In this document: positions 15,079 to 21,514 of the stretch, piece by piece
How the letters are laid out: every line of letters begins with the position of its first letter
Position numbering within the stretch: position 1 is the stretch's first letter
Source: a virus
IMG/VR virus record: IMGVR_UViG_3300009506_000172
Location: 1-25,940 of that record
Length of the DNA stretch: 25,940 nucleotides
Reading direction: 5' to 3' (one strand)
Translations under genes and position numbers: made by a program
The notes under the pieces: generated by a model
The model's input: the letters and a program-made list of their open reading frames with translations, nothing else
The model's database searches: none
What the model was told of the DNA's origin: nothing

Positions 15079-16443
15079 TCATTCGGGCGAGCACATGGAA
15101 GGCGTCGCTCCCGAATCGTGGTAGCTGAACGTCTCCCGCCCCGTTTCCGGGTCTATCGAAAGCTGCGGGGTCAGTTGCTCCGCGTTCCCGCCCTCCGCAG
15201 CTTCGCCCTCTCCCGGCCGGGTGTTCCGGTTGCCGCGCTGGCGACGCCCGGAGTCGAGCAGCTCCAATCCTCTCACGGTGCGGCTGCTGGTGTCGTGGCC
15301 GCCGTGACCGTCGGACACGAGCTGGAGCGTCATCTTGTACCCGCTGCCTCCGACGTTGTGCTCGACGGTGCGAACGTAGTATCGGACCGACAGGCGCCTG
15401 CCGAACCCGCGACACTCGCAGACGGTTTTCGCCAAGACCATCGGGTCGCCGATGACGTTGAGCTTCAGCTTTATGGCAACCTGCTGAGCCCGTCGCGCCA
15501 AACCCTCCGCCTCCCGCGAAGCGGTCACCGCGTCGGAGGTCGGGCCGACGTCCTCCGACTCGACCTCGCTTTCCTGGATCGTTATTCCCCGCGTCTCCGG
15601 GTCGATGACGATCTCGGGTTCGCCGGGCGGCGGTCGGGGCACCGATTGGAGGAGCTCCTCGGACTCCGTGCCGTACACCTCCTGCACCGGAGCGAGCACG
15701 GTTCGCTGCGGGGCGGTGGCTGCGGAGTCGCCCTCCACGTCCTCCTTGGTGAGCGGGTCGCGCCCGCGTCGACGCACCCTGCCTGGCTTGGCGGTGATGT
15801 CGTTCTCGATGTCGAACGACTCGACCTCGCCCATGTTCGGGTCCGTGTAGTAGTGGAAAATCCTCGTGGGCGCCGCGGCGAAGTCCCGCTCGTGGAAGTG
15901 GAACCCTTGCGAGTCGACGTAGAACTGGAAGCCCTCCAGCCGCGCCAGCCGCATGACGAACTGTGCGTCGGTCATGGCAGCTTGGTGGATGTGCGGGAGC
16001 CTCACGCCCGTGTCTTGGATGAAGCGCGCCGACTCTCCCCAGCCGTACTCCCCGGCGATCTCTCGCACCGCTTCAGCCCGCGTCTTGTTCTCGAACGTCC
16101 GCGCTTTGCGGTTCTTGTTCATCAGCTCGGAGAGTGCCTTGGCCTCGACTTTCAAGCTCACCGAACCCTTGACCTTCGTGATGACGACCTCGCGAGGTAC
16201 GGCCATCCGCCCCGGGTAGCCCCAACTGACGACGAAGCGGTTCCCCTTCTTGAAGATCGGGTCGTCGAGGAAAGCCAGGTCCCTGTTGCTCACCACCAGC
16301 GAGCAGGTGTCGGCCCCGCGCTCCGTGTCCGTGTACTTGAAGCTGATGAGCTTGCTCCCGAGCTGGAGGCTGTGCTCCCCGACGTCCGACAGCAGTCGCA
16401 CCCAAAAGCGCGGAGCGCTCCTGTCGAACACGGGTGTGGTCAC
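15079..16443 (-). CDS. Baseplate hub protein, gp27/gpD (late control D)-like
   Basis: A protein of 454 residues with the layout of phage late-control D/gp27 hubs, which connect the tail tube to the spike. Residues about 9-100 hold the first barrel domain, with FKYTDTERGADTCSLVV then a 'GNRFVVSWGYPG' strand, a family hallmark. Residues about 115-185 contain the helix-strand region (KTRAEAVREIAGEYGW; LPHIHQAAMTDAQFVMRLARLEGFQFYVD). The C-terminal barrel ends near residue 400, followed by a low-complexity tail. I chose a GTG at 16443 because it overlaps the preceding stop as GTGA; the in-frame ATG at 16581 would bury 140 bp inside the LysM gene and add an Arg/Pro-rich N-terminus unlike the family. 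The central region (about 225-300) is an acidic, Pro-rich linker. Confidence 0.92.
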   Translation of the reverse strand: MTTPVFDRSAPRFWVRLLSDVGEHSLQLGSKLISFKYTDTERGADTCSLVVSNRDLAFLDDPIFKKGNRFVVSWGYPGRMAVPREVVITKVKGSVSLKVEAKALSELMNKNRKARTFENKTRAEAVREIAGEYGWGESARFIQDTGVRLPHIHQAAMTDAQFVMRLARLEGFQFYVDSQGFHFHERDFAAAPTRIFHYYTDPNMGEVESFDIENDITAKPGRVRRRGRDPLTKEDVEGDSAATAPQRTVLAPVQEVYGTESEELLQSVPRPPPGEPEIVIDPETRGITIQESEVESEDVGPTSDAVTASREAEGLARRAQQVAIKLKLNVIGDPMVLAKTVCECRGFGRRLSVRYYVRTVEHNVGGSGYKMTLQLVSDGHGGHDTSSRTVRGLELLDSGRRQRGNRNTRPGEGEAAEGGNAEQLTPQLSIDPETGRETFSYHDSGATPSMCSPE

Positions 16444-16790
16444 TGCTCCTCGCGCCTTTGCTCGCTGAAGATGTTTTCTCGGACTACCCGAGGAGACGGA
16501 CCGACGAGCACGCGACCGACTTCTAGCTCGATCGTCGGGTCGTGGATCGGGTCGGGCTGGAAGTCGGCGACGACCCACCACAGCCCGGCAGGCCGAACGA
16601 AGGCGCCGCGGTATCTCCTCGCGGCGATGTTCCAGAGAGTGTCACCGCGGTCGACGACGTGCTTCCAGTTGTCTTCGAGCTCGCGATACCCGAACCGAAC
16701 GCGGTCGGTTAGGAAGACGCGCTCGTCGCCGAGGTCCGACAAGCGGAGACCTTTGCAGAACATGTGGCGGCTGTACTTGCGAGGCGGCAT
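16440..16790 (-). CDS. LysM-domain baseplate protein (gp53/Afp7 C-terminal-like)
   Basis: A protein of 116 residues. A LysM domain lies at about residues 44-95: HVVDRGDTLWNIAARRY is followed by WWVVADFQ and 'G..LVGPSP', the usual LysM landmarks. In contractile tails LysM proteins of this position sit in the inner baseplate between hub and sheath start (T4 gp53, Afp7 C-terminal region). The N-terminal 40 residues are charged, with no signal peptide. It begins 1 bp after the preceding stop and its own stop overlaps the hub GTG by 4 bp. The LysM could bind the sheath/tube interface rather than peptidoglycan; this is known for relatives but inferred here. Confidence 0.9.
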   Translation of the reverse strand: MPPRKYSRHMFCKGLRLSDLGDERVFLTDRVRFGYRELEDNWKHVVDRGDTLWNIAARRYRGAFVRPAGLWWVVADFQPDPIHDPTIELEVGRVLVGPSPRVVRENIFSEQRREEQ

Positions 16791-16791
16791 G

Positions 16792-17313
16792 TTAGACGAT
16801 CCCCGTTCCCCCGAGCCTGAACTCGTCGTCGTTGTAGACCTGCTCGGAAGTGATCCGCACGTCGCGGATCTCCGTGAGTTGGATGGTGGCTCGGAACTCC
16901 ACGGACCGCGCTTGGCGGTTGAACCTGCTGTGCGTGATCCTCACGCTGCGGACCTTGCACGTCAGCGAGAGCATCCCCGGCCAAACGAGCAACGCTCGCG
17001 GCGACCCGGCGCTACCGACCTCGTCGGCAGCTCCCATCGGGTAGCAGAGCGAGAACAAGAGTCGCCGCGCCCGCATCATCTCGATGTGGCTCGCGACGTC
17101 GCGCACCATGTAGTGGAGCTCGAAGTCGACCGTGAAGTTCGTCGTGTTCTTGAACTGCGAAGGCTGGTGGCTCAAGCCGAGCACGGTGTCGTCGTCGTGC
17201 GCCGCGGACACGGCTTCGGCGAACTGCACCGGGTTGGCTTGCGCCTCGAGGCTGACCGCGGTCGCAACGTTCGTTATGGTCATCCGCGGGGGTGTGTTGT
17301 TGAGGTCGAACAT
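16792..17313 (-). CDS. Tail tube initiator-like protein (CIS tube/Afp7 N-terminal type)
   Basis: A protein of 173 residues. Its strands fit the tube-like N-domain of contractile injection system Afp7 proteins: NFTVDFELHYMV then a helix around ARRLLFSLCYPMG, then RALLVWPGMLSLTCKVRSVRITHSRFNRQARSVEFRATIQLTEI (about 112-155), matching the 'v.f.wG......v..v...f...G.prrA.v...l.Ei' pattern of this fold. It directly follows the tape measure (TGATG overlap) and precedes the LysM gene; the pair looks like a split Afp7. I infer that it forms the first ring on which the tail tube assembles. The family assignment is by pattern memory, so a remote-homology check would be needed for certainty. Confidence 0.72.
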   Translation of the reverse strand: MFDLNNTPPRMTITNVATAVSLEAQANPVQFAEAVSAAHDDDTVLGLSHQPSQFKNTTNFTVDFELHYMVRDVASHIEMMRARRLLFSLCYPMGAADEVGSAGSPRALLVWPGMLSLTCKVRSVRITHSRFNRQARSVEFRATIQLTEIRDVRITSEQVYNDDEFRLGGTGIV

Positions 17314-19946
17314 CAGCCTTCCTCACCGTACGACACGCGCCGGAACTCCGAGGCGTTGCGGTCCCTGCTCACGCGCTCCACCGAGCTCGCGAGCACCTCC
17401 TCCTCGATCGACATGTTCGAGTGGATGACGATCTCCTGCGGTCCCTGCTGCTGGCTCGACATCGCGGCGAGCGAGGACTGGAGGGTCGACATCATCTCGC
17501 CGCGCTCCTGCGACATGTTGGCAGCTTCGGCGACGGCTGGGAAAGCTCCGGGAGCCGCTGGCACGGACATGATCGGCTTCTCCTCGGCGAGCGCCATCGT
17601 CGTCCGCTTCGTCGTACCCTCCGCGCCGTCGCCGATGATCCCCAAACCTTCGAGCGCTGCGGTCATCAGTCGGAACGGGCCCGTGGTGACGAACAGGACG
17701 AGCTCCTTGAGCCGGTTGAGCACCCAGACGACCGCGCCGGCGAACGCCATGAACGCCGAGGCGACGATCGAGATGACGTTGAAGACCCAGCCGAGTACGC
17801 CGGCGAATATCTTGAGCGTGCCGATCAGGCCGCCCGTGTCGCCGGCGAAGGCGTTGGCTCCCCCGCCCATCACGGCGAACCCGTCGAATATCTGGGCTAC
17901 GAGGAACCCGAACATGGTGCCGAGCACGTCCATGAACGGAGAGACCGTATCCCAGAAGATCCCTGCGACCTCGAGGAGTCCGGCACCCAAGTCCCACACC
18001 TTACCGCCGAACTCGGTCAAGCCGGGGCCGACGTCCGCCCAGAAGCTCTTGCCCCACTCGACGGCCCGCGTCGTGAACTCGACCACGGCGGTTATCGCGT
18101 CGATGACGTTCTCCGCGATGCGCCCGAACATCTCGCCCATCGCCCTGCCCGACTGGTTCGCCTCCTCGGAGGGAGCGCCCGCGAAAGCTTGGACGCTGTC
18201 GCCGACGAACCCGAACGCCGCCGCTAGACCGAGCACCGCTGAGCCGAGCCGTTCCAGCGTCGGGCCCGCTTGGTCCATAAACGCCCCGAACCCTTCGCGC
18301 ACGCCTTCCAAGAAGCGCTGGATGCGGTAGCCCGCAGCGTAGATGGTACTGATGAAGCCGAGCACGCCTTCGTTCTCCGCCTTGGATAGCTCCTCGGCTA
18401 GCGGCCCGCTGATCTTCCCTTCGGAGAACAGCGCGACCAGTCCCTCGAACGCGAGCTTCGCGTCGCTGACGAACTTCGTGAAGGTCTCGCCGAGCCCACC
18501 GACGTCTCGCTTTACGGCCACCACCATCGCCCCCACAGCGATCGCCACGGCCCCCGCGGCAGCGATGACCGGCGCCGCTGCGATCGCTATCGCGCCCATC
18601 GCGAGCGCGAGCCCTTTGAGGATCGGAAGCAGCAGGACGATCGTGAAGGCTGACGCCATCATCCCGCCGAACGCCATCATCGCGATGCCCGCCGACGCAG
18701 CGATCCCGACCAGCGCGGTTTGGGCCGGCTTCGGTATCGCGTTGAACAGGCGGATGACGATGTTCAACCCGTTGGTGATGACGTCCACTAGGGGCTTGAA
18801 CACGCGGGCCGCGGGCTCGCCAAACACGACGCCCAGCGTTTGGACGGTGCCGGCCAGCAAAGTTTTCTGCCCCTCGAACGTGTCGAGCAAAGTCTCGCGG
18901 AACGACTCCGCAGTCCCCGAAGCGTTCGCCATCTCCTCCCGGAGCGCCTTGATGGCGTCGCGCCCTTCGAGCGTGACCTGGCGCCCCTCGCGCATCGTGG
19001 TGAACGACGCGGTCTGGATCGCGGAGAACGCCAGCAAGCCGCGCGCCCCGGTTGCCTTTACGACGATGGCGTTGCGGTCCTCGTCGGTCATCGAAGCCGT
19101 GGCGTCCTTGAGGTCCAACAGGATGTCGACCGCGCTCCGCATCTTCCCGGTCTCCTCGTCGAAGACGTCGACCCCGGCCTTGCGCACCGCAGCTTGGGCT
19201 CCTGAGTCGGAGGCAAGCCTGCGCAGGACCTCTCGCATCGCGGTGGCGGCGGACGACGCCTCGATGTTCCTGTTCCGCAGTTGGCCAACCGTGATGAGCA
19301 CGTCCTCGAGGGACGTCCCGAATATAGCGCCGGCCGCGGCAGCTTTGGCCAAGCCGACCTCGAAGTCCCGCGCTTGGAAGTTCGTTAGCTGGGTAATGCG
19401 AAGCAGCTTGTCCGTGACCTCCGTCGCGTCGGTCGCCGCCATGCCGTAGGCGTTCAGCGTACCGACGACGGCTGCGGCAGCCTGCCCGACGCCGAGTTGC
19501 CCGAGCGAGCCCGCCGCGAGGTCCAGCACCGGGATGAGCGTTTGGGTTGCCTGCTGGGCGGTCTGCCCAGCCGTGGCCAGGCTCAGCAAACCTTCGACCG
19601 CTTCGTCGGGCGAGAACTGCGTCGCGATGCCCGCGTTGATCGCCGACGTTCGCAGAGCGTCCATTTCTTGGGAGGTAGCGCGCGACACCGCGCCCACCCC
19701 GGCCAACCCACGCTCGAACTCTCCAGCTTGATTCGCTAGCCCGAACAAGCCGGCGAGGACGCCCGCCCCCGCCGCCATGGTGCCGACCGCAGCCCCGAGC
19801 CCGACGGCCGCACCCCGCATCGCGGTCGCCGCCAAGCTCGTGTTCCTCGTCATGCCAGTCATCTGCTGGTTGATCCCGGCCATCTGGGCAGAGGCTTGGT
19901 CCTCCGCCGTGAACTGGAACCCCATGCCGAAGTTGTTGAGCGCCAT
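17313..19946 (-). CDS. Tail tape measure protein (TP901-type)
   Basis: A protein of 877 residues that sets tail length and blocks the tube interior before ejection. The TP901-type domain lies at about residues 75-330: [19 protein letters not shown], then [20 protein letters not shown] and [35 protein letters not shown]. The N-terminal 60 residues are helical and Gln/Ala/Gly-rich. Residues about 400-480 contain long hydrophobic segments (for example [21 protein letters not shown]), which in this family may enter the host membrane. By the family's usual scaling of about 1.5 A per residue the tail would be roughly 130 nm long. The C-terminus is charged and helical. The ATG at 19946 has AAGG close upstream. 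Confidence 0.95.
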   Translation of the reverse strand: MALNNFGMGFQFTAEDQASAQMAGINQQMTGMTRNTSLAATAMRGAAVGLGAAVGTMAAGAGVLAGLFGLANQAGEFERGLAGVGAVSRATSQEMDALRTSAINAGIATQFSPDEAVEGLLSLATAGQTAQQATQTLIPVLDLAAGSLGQLGVGQAAAAVVGTLNAYGMAATDATEVTDKLLRITQLTNFQARDFEVGLAKAAAAGAIFGTSLEDVLITVGQLRNRNIEASSAATAMREVLRRLASDSGAQAAVRKAGVDVFDEETGKMRSAVDILLDLKDATASMTDEDRNAIVVKATGARGLLAFSAIQTASFTTMREGRQVTLEGRDAIKALREEMANASGTAESFRETLLDTFEGQKTLLAGTVQTLGVVFGEPAARVFKPLVDVITNGLNIVIRLFNAIPKPAQTALVGIAASAGIAMMAFGGMMASAFTIVLLLPILKGLALAMGAIAIAAAPVIAAAGAVAIAVGAMVVAVKRDVGGLGETFTKFVSDAKLAFEGLVALFSEGKISGPLAEELSKAENEGVLGFISTIYAAGYRIQRFLEGVREGFGAFMDQAGPTLERLGSAVLGLAAAFGFVGDSVQAFAGAPSEEANQSGRAMGEMFGRIAENVIDAITAVVEFTTRAVEWGKSFWADVGPGLTEFGGKVWDLGAGLLEVAGIFWDTVSPFMDVLGTMFGFLVAQIFDGFAVMGGGANAFAGDTGGLIGTLKIFAGVLGWVFNVISIVASAFMAFAGAVVWVLNRLKELVLFVTTGPFRLMTAALEGLGIIGDGAEGTTKRTTMALAEEKPIMSVPAAPGAFPAVAEAANMSQERGEMMSTLQSSLAAMSSQQQGPQEIVIHSNMSIEEEVLASSVERVSRDRNASEFRRVSYGEEG

Positions 19947-19967
19947 CGCCTTGAATGTTACACGGCC

Positions 19968-19990
19968 GGGCGCGTTCCTCCAACGCGCCC
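19968..19990 (-). promoter_or_regulatory. Perfect 9-bp RNA hairpin before the tape-measure gene
   Basis: On the minus strand GGGCGCGTT is followed by a 5-nt loop GGAGG and then AACGCGCCC, a perfect 9-bp inverted repeat. It starts 5 bases after the stop of the frameshift ORF and ends 21 bases before the tape-measure ATG. No U-tract follows, so it is not a typical intrinsic terminator. Confidence 0.7.
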
Positions 19991-19994
19991 GAAG

Positions 19995-20297
19995 TTACTC
20001 CTCCACGGGCTTCTTTGTTTTCAGGGCTCTAGCCTCCGCGCGCCGCTGCTCCAGCAACCACTCCTCGTGGGCGTCGATCTCCCCGAGGCTCATCTCCATC
20101 ACGTCGGCCCGGGTGAACGAGAACCCCGAGCCGCCGTGCAGCGAATAGCAAAGGTTACGGATCTTCTGCCAGATGTGCTCGTCGCTGACGAGCGGGAACA
20201 GGCCCCCGCCTACTGCCTTGCGGAGTTGCGGCGACGCGATCGCGGCAGGAAGAACCGCAAGTTGAAAGGGAGGTTTATCTCCTTGTGCGTCTTGCAC
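19995..20297 (-). CDS. -1 frameshift extension of the tail assembly chaperone
   Basis: An open frame of up to 100 residues overlapping the gp26-like gene by 88 bp in the -1 frame, directly before the tape measure. Its only in-frame start candidate before the overlap ends is a GTG at 20297 without a ribosome site. A -1 shift at C_CCT_TTC (20264-20270) would instead join residue 234 of the upstream protein to 89 residues of this frame, giving a 323-residue product. The region is charged and helical (EEWLLEQRRAEARALKTKK), as in the C-terminal parts of tail chaperones such as the lambda gpGT 'T' segment or the small ORF before tape measures. Function in tape-measure handling is inferred from this context. 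Confidence 0.82.
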   Translation of the reverse strand: MQDAQGDKPPFQLAVLPAAIASPQLRKAVGGGLFPLVSDEHIWQKIRNLCYSLHGGSGFSFTRADVMEMSLGEIDAHEEWLLEQRRAEARALKTKKPVEE

Positions 20298-20965
20298 CGT
20301 GGACAGAATACTTCGAGCTCGGTATCGACGCCGCCGTCGACCTCCTCGAACTCGTCGAACATCTCAGTCAACACCCGACCTGAAAGCTTCTCCAGGTACG
20401 CTTCGACCTCGCGCCTGCCGGACGTTTCCTTGCCGCCGGAGCGAACGCCCACGATGCGCGTCGCGAGCATCTCGATCAGGTCCGGCTCGTCGTCGATCAT
20501 CCTGATGGCGCTCTTCTCGTCGGCGCCGACGTTGAGCCGGTAGATGACCGTGTCGTCGCCGACCTTGAACTCGAAGCGGTTGCCCTTCCTGAACGTCTCG
20601 ACGGACGACTCGGGGAGCTTCTTCACGGGCAGTTCGTGGAGCGGGAGGTCCCACCAGAACTTCTTGCCGCGGCACTTCTTCGAATCGCACGGCACCTTGA
20701 AGTCGTAGATGTTGCCGTGCGTCTCGATGCGGATCTGGATCAGCGAGTAGAACCTGTCGGCGGTTAGAACGGCGTCCCAGTCGAGGACGCCGTCCTTCGT
20801 CTCGTACGGTCCCGGCTGCTCGGTCTCCAGCCAGCAGTTCTCCAGGATCTTGTTGAACGTCACGCCGGCTTCGATCTCGTCCTGCTTGGACAACAGCTTC
20901 AGCTCGGCTCCCGTGATGTGCCTGATCTTCCCGACTAGCCCCGACGGGCAGGTGATGATGCTCAT
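20210..20965 (-). CDS. T4 gp26-like / tail assembly chaperone (frame-0 product)
   Basis: A protein of 251 residues resembling the T4 baseplate-assembly family (gp26-like). RFYSLIQIRIETHGNIYDFK (71-90) is followed by a cysteine pair C93/C98, then a second pair in CPRC (221-224) and the late LPF...RFFLP segment. The four cysteines suggest a metal site. Such proteins lie between tube and tape-measure genes and act as assembly chaperones that are not always in the mature virion. The ATG at 20965 has AAGGGA 4 bases upstream, just at the foot of a hairpin. Its C-terminus overlaps the next ORF in the -1 frame, with a slippery site at residues 233-234, so two products are expected. The final 13 residues of frame 0 are Arg-rich (PRSRRRNSARQ). 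Confidence 0.85.
   Translation of the reverse strand: MSIITCPSGLVGKIRHITGAELKLLSKQDEIEAGVTFNKILENCWLETEQPGPYETKDGVLDWDAVLTADRFYSLIQIRIETHGNIYDFKVPCDSKKCRGKKFWWDLPLHELPVKKLPESSVETFRKGNRFEFKVGDDTVIYRLNVGADEKSAIRMIDDEPDLIEMLATRIVGVRSGGKETSGRREVEAYLEKLSGRVLTEMFDEFEEVDGGVDTELEVFCPRCKTHKEINLPFNLRFFLPRSRRRNSARQ
20264..20270 (-). promoter_or_regulatory. Programmed -1 frameshift site (slippery heptamer C_CCT_TTC)
   Basis: In frame 0 the codons read ctC CCT TTC AAC, so the heptamer C CCT TTC fits X_XXY_YYZ exactly. Slipping back one base re-pairs Pro CCC and Phe TTT and enters the open -1 frame. Three bases downstream TTGCGG (20260-20255) can pair with either CCGCGA (20245-20240, one wobble) or CCGCAA (20231-20226), a possible stimulatory stem. 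Confidence 0.8.
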
Positions 20966-20974
20966 TGCGTCCCT

Positions 20975-21010
20975 TCCCCCGGCCGCCAGAGAGCGGAGGC
21001 GACCAGGGGA
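20975..21010 (-). promoter_or_regulatory. 13-bp RNA hairpin over the chaperone's translation start region
   Basis: In the minus-strand RNA the arm at 21010-20998 pairs with the arm at 20987-20975 over 13 pairs, closing a 10-nt loop (20997-20988). Two of the pairs are G-U and would be A-C mismatches in plus-strand RNA, so the structure belongs to the operon transcript. The 3' arm ends in the first base of the AAGGGA ribosome site. No U-tract follows. Confidence 0.72.
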
Positions 21011-21027
21011 GGGAGCCTACCTCAACT

Positions 21028-21489
21028 TCAACCGAGATCGAAGTAGGAGTGCACGACCTCGATCGAACGCATGACGTTCTCGTCGGCCGTGTTGTCCCAC
21101 TGCCCTGCCACGAAGCGGCGGATCCACGCTTCCTGGAGTCGCCACCGCATCAGCTCGGAGTTGTCGCGGTCCAGTTGAACGATGTCTGCCGTCCTCTTGT
21201 AGTACGGCTCGATGATGCCGCCGTCGGCTACGGCGTCCGCGCACTCGCGGAACCACTCCCACAGCTCCAAGTCCTGCGTGGCACCTTGGGTGAGGGTGAT
21301 GTTCGGGTACGTGAGCCGACCCGCGTCCTTCGCCGCGGCGCGGGTCCCGCCACCCTCCCACTGCTCGACCACGGCGAGTTCCGCCGCGAGCTCCGAGCAG
21401 TCTTGGAAACCGGCGTAGCCGAGGCCGTCCACCTCGACCACGAACTTGAACTTCTTGTGGTAGGTCCGTGGAGTTCCGAAAACTGGCAT
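21028..21489 (-). CDS. Tail tube protein (T4 gp19-like)
   Basis: A protein of 153 residues that forms the inner tube of the contractile tail. It matches the T4 gp19-like tube family. The N-terminal strands FKFVVEVDGLGYAGFQDCSELAAE (about 14-37) are followed by the charged stretch VVEQWEGGGTRAA, then the conserved loop-strand RLTYPNITLTQGATQDLELWEWF (about 58-80), a family hallmark. The C-terminal half has RRFVAGQWDNTADENVMRSIEVVHSYF, the usual 'vmr.iEl.hd.f' ending. The ATG at 21489 has AGGGAG 8 bases upstream. It directly follows the sheath by 25 bp, the canonical order. Like the sheath it should be strongly expressed, unlike the chaperone downstream. Confidence 0.95.
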   Translation of the reverse strand: MPVFGTPRTYHKKFKFVVEVDGLGYAGFQDCSELAAELAVVEQWEGGGTRAAAKDAGRLTYPNITLTQGATQDLELWEWFRECADAVADGGIIEPYYKRTADIVQLDRDNSELMRWRLQEAWIRRFVAGQWDNTADENVMRSIEVVHSYFDLG

Positions 21490-21514
21490 GTCAGTCGCTC
21501 CCTTTCATCCGATG

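Noticed and set aside
16444-16581. Longer start for the hub protein at 16581
   Set aside because: The extra 46 residues overlap the LysM gene by 140 bp and are Arg/Pro-rich. The GTG at 16443 overlaps the LysM stop as GTGA and gives a family-like N-terminus.
14911-18330. A 1139-codon open frame on the plus strand
   Set aside because: It runs antisense across the spike, hub, LysM, tube-initiator and tape-measure genes, all of which have recognisable families. Its translation is low-complexity and Arg/Pro/Ser-rich, as expected of an antisense shadow in GC-rich DNA.
18001-19983. A 660-codon minus-strand frame overlapping the tape measure
   Set aside because: Arg/Gly-rich shadow of the tape measure in another frame, with no domain evidence.
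20975-21010. Intrinsic terminator between tube and chaperone genes
   Set aside because: The stem is strong, but no U-rich run follows in the minus-strand RNA. I list it as a regulatory hairpin instead.
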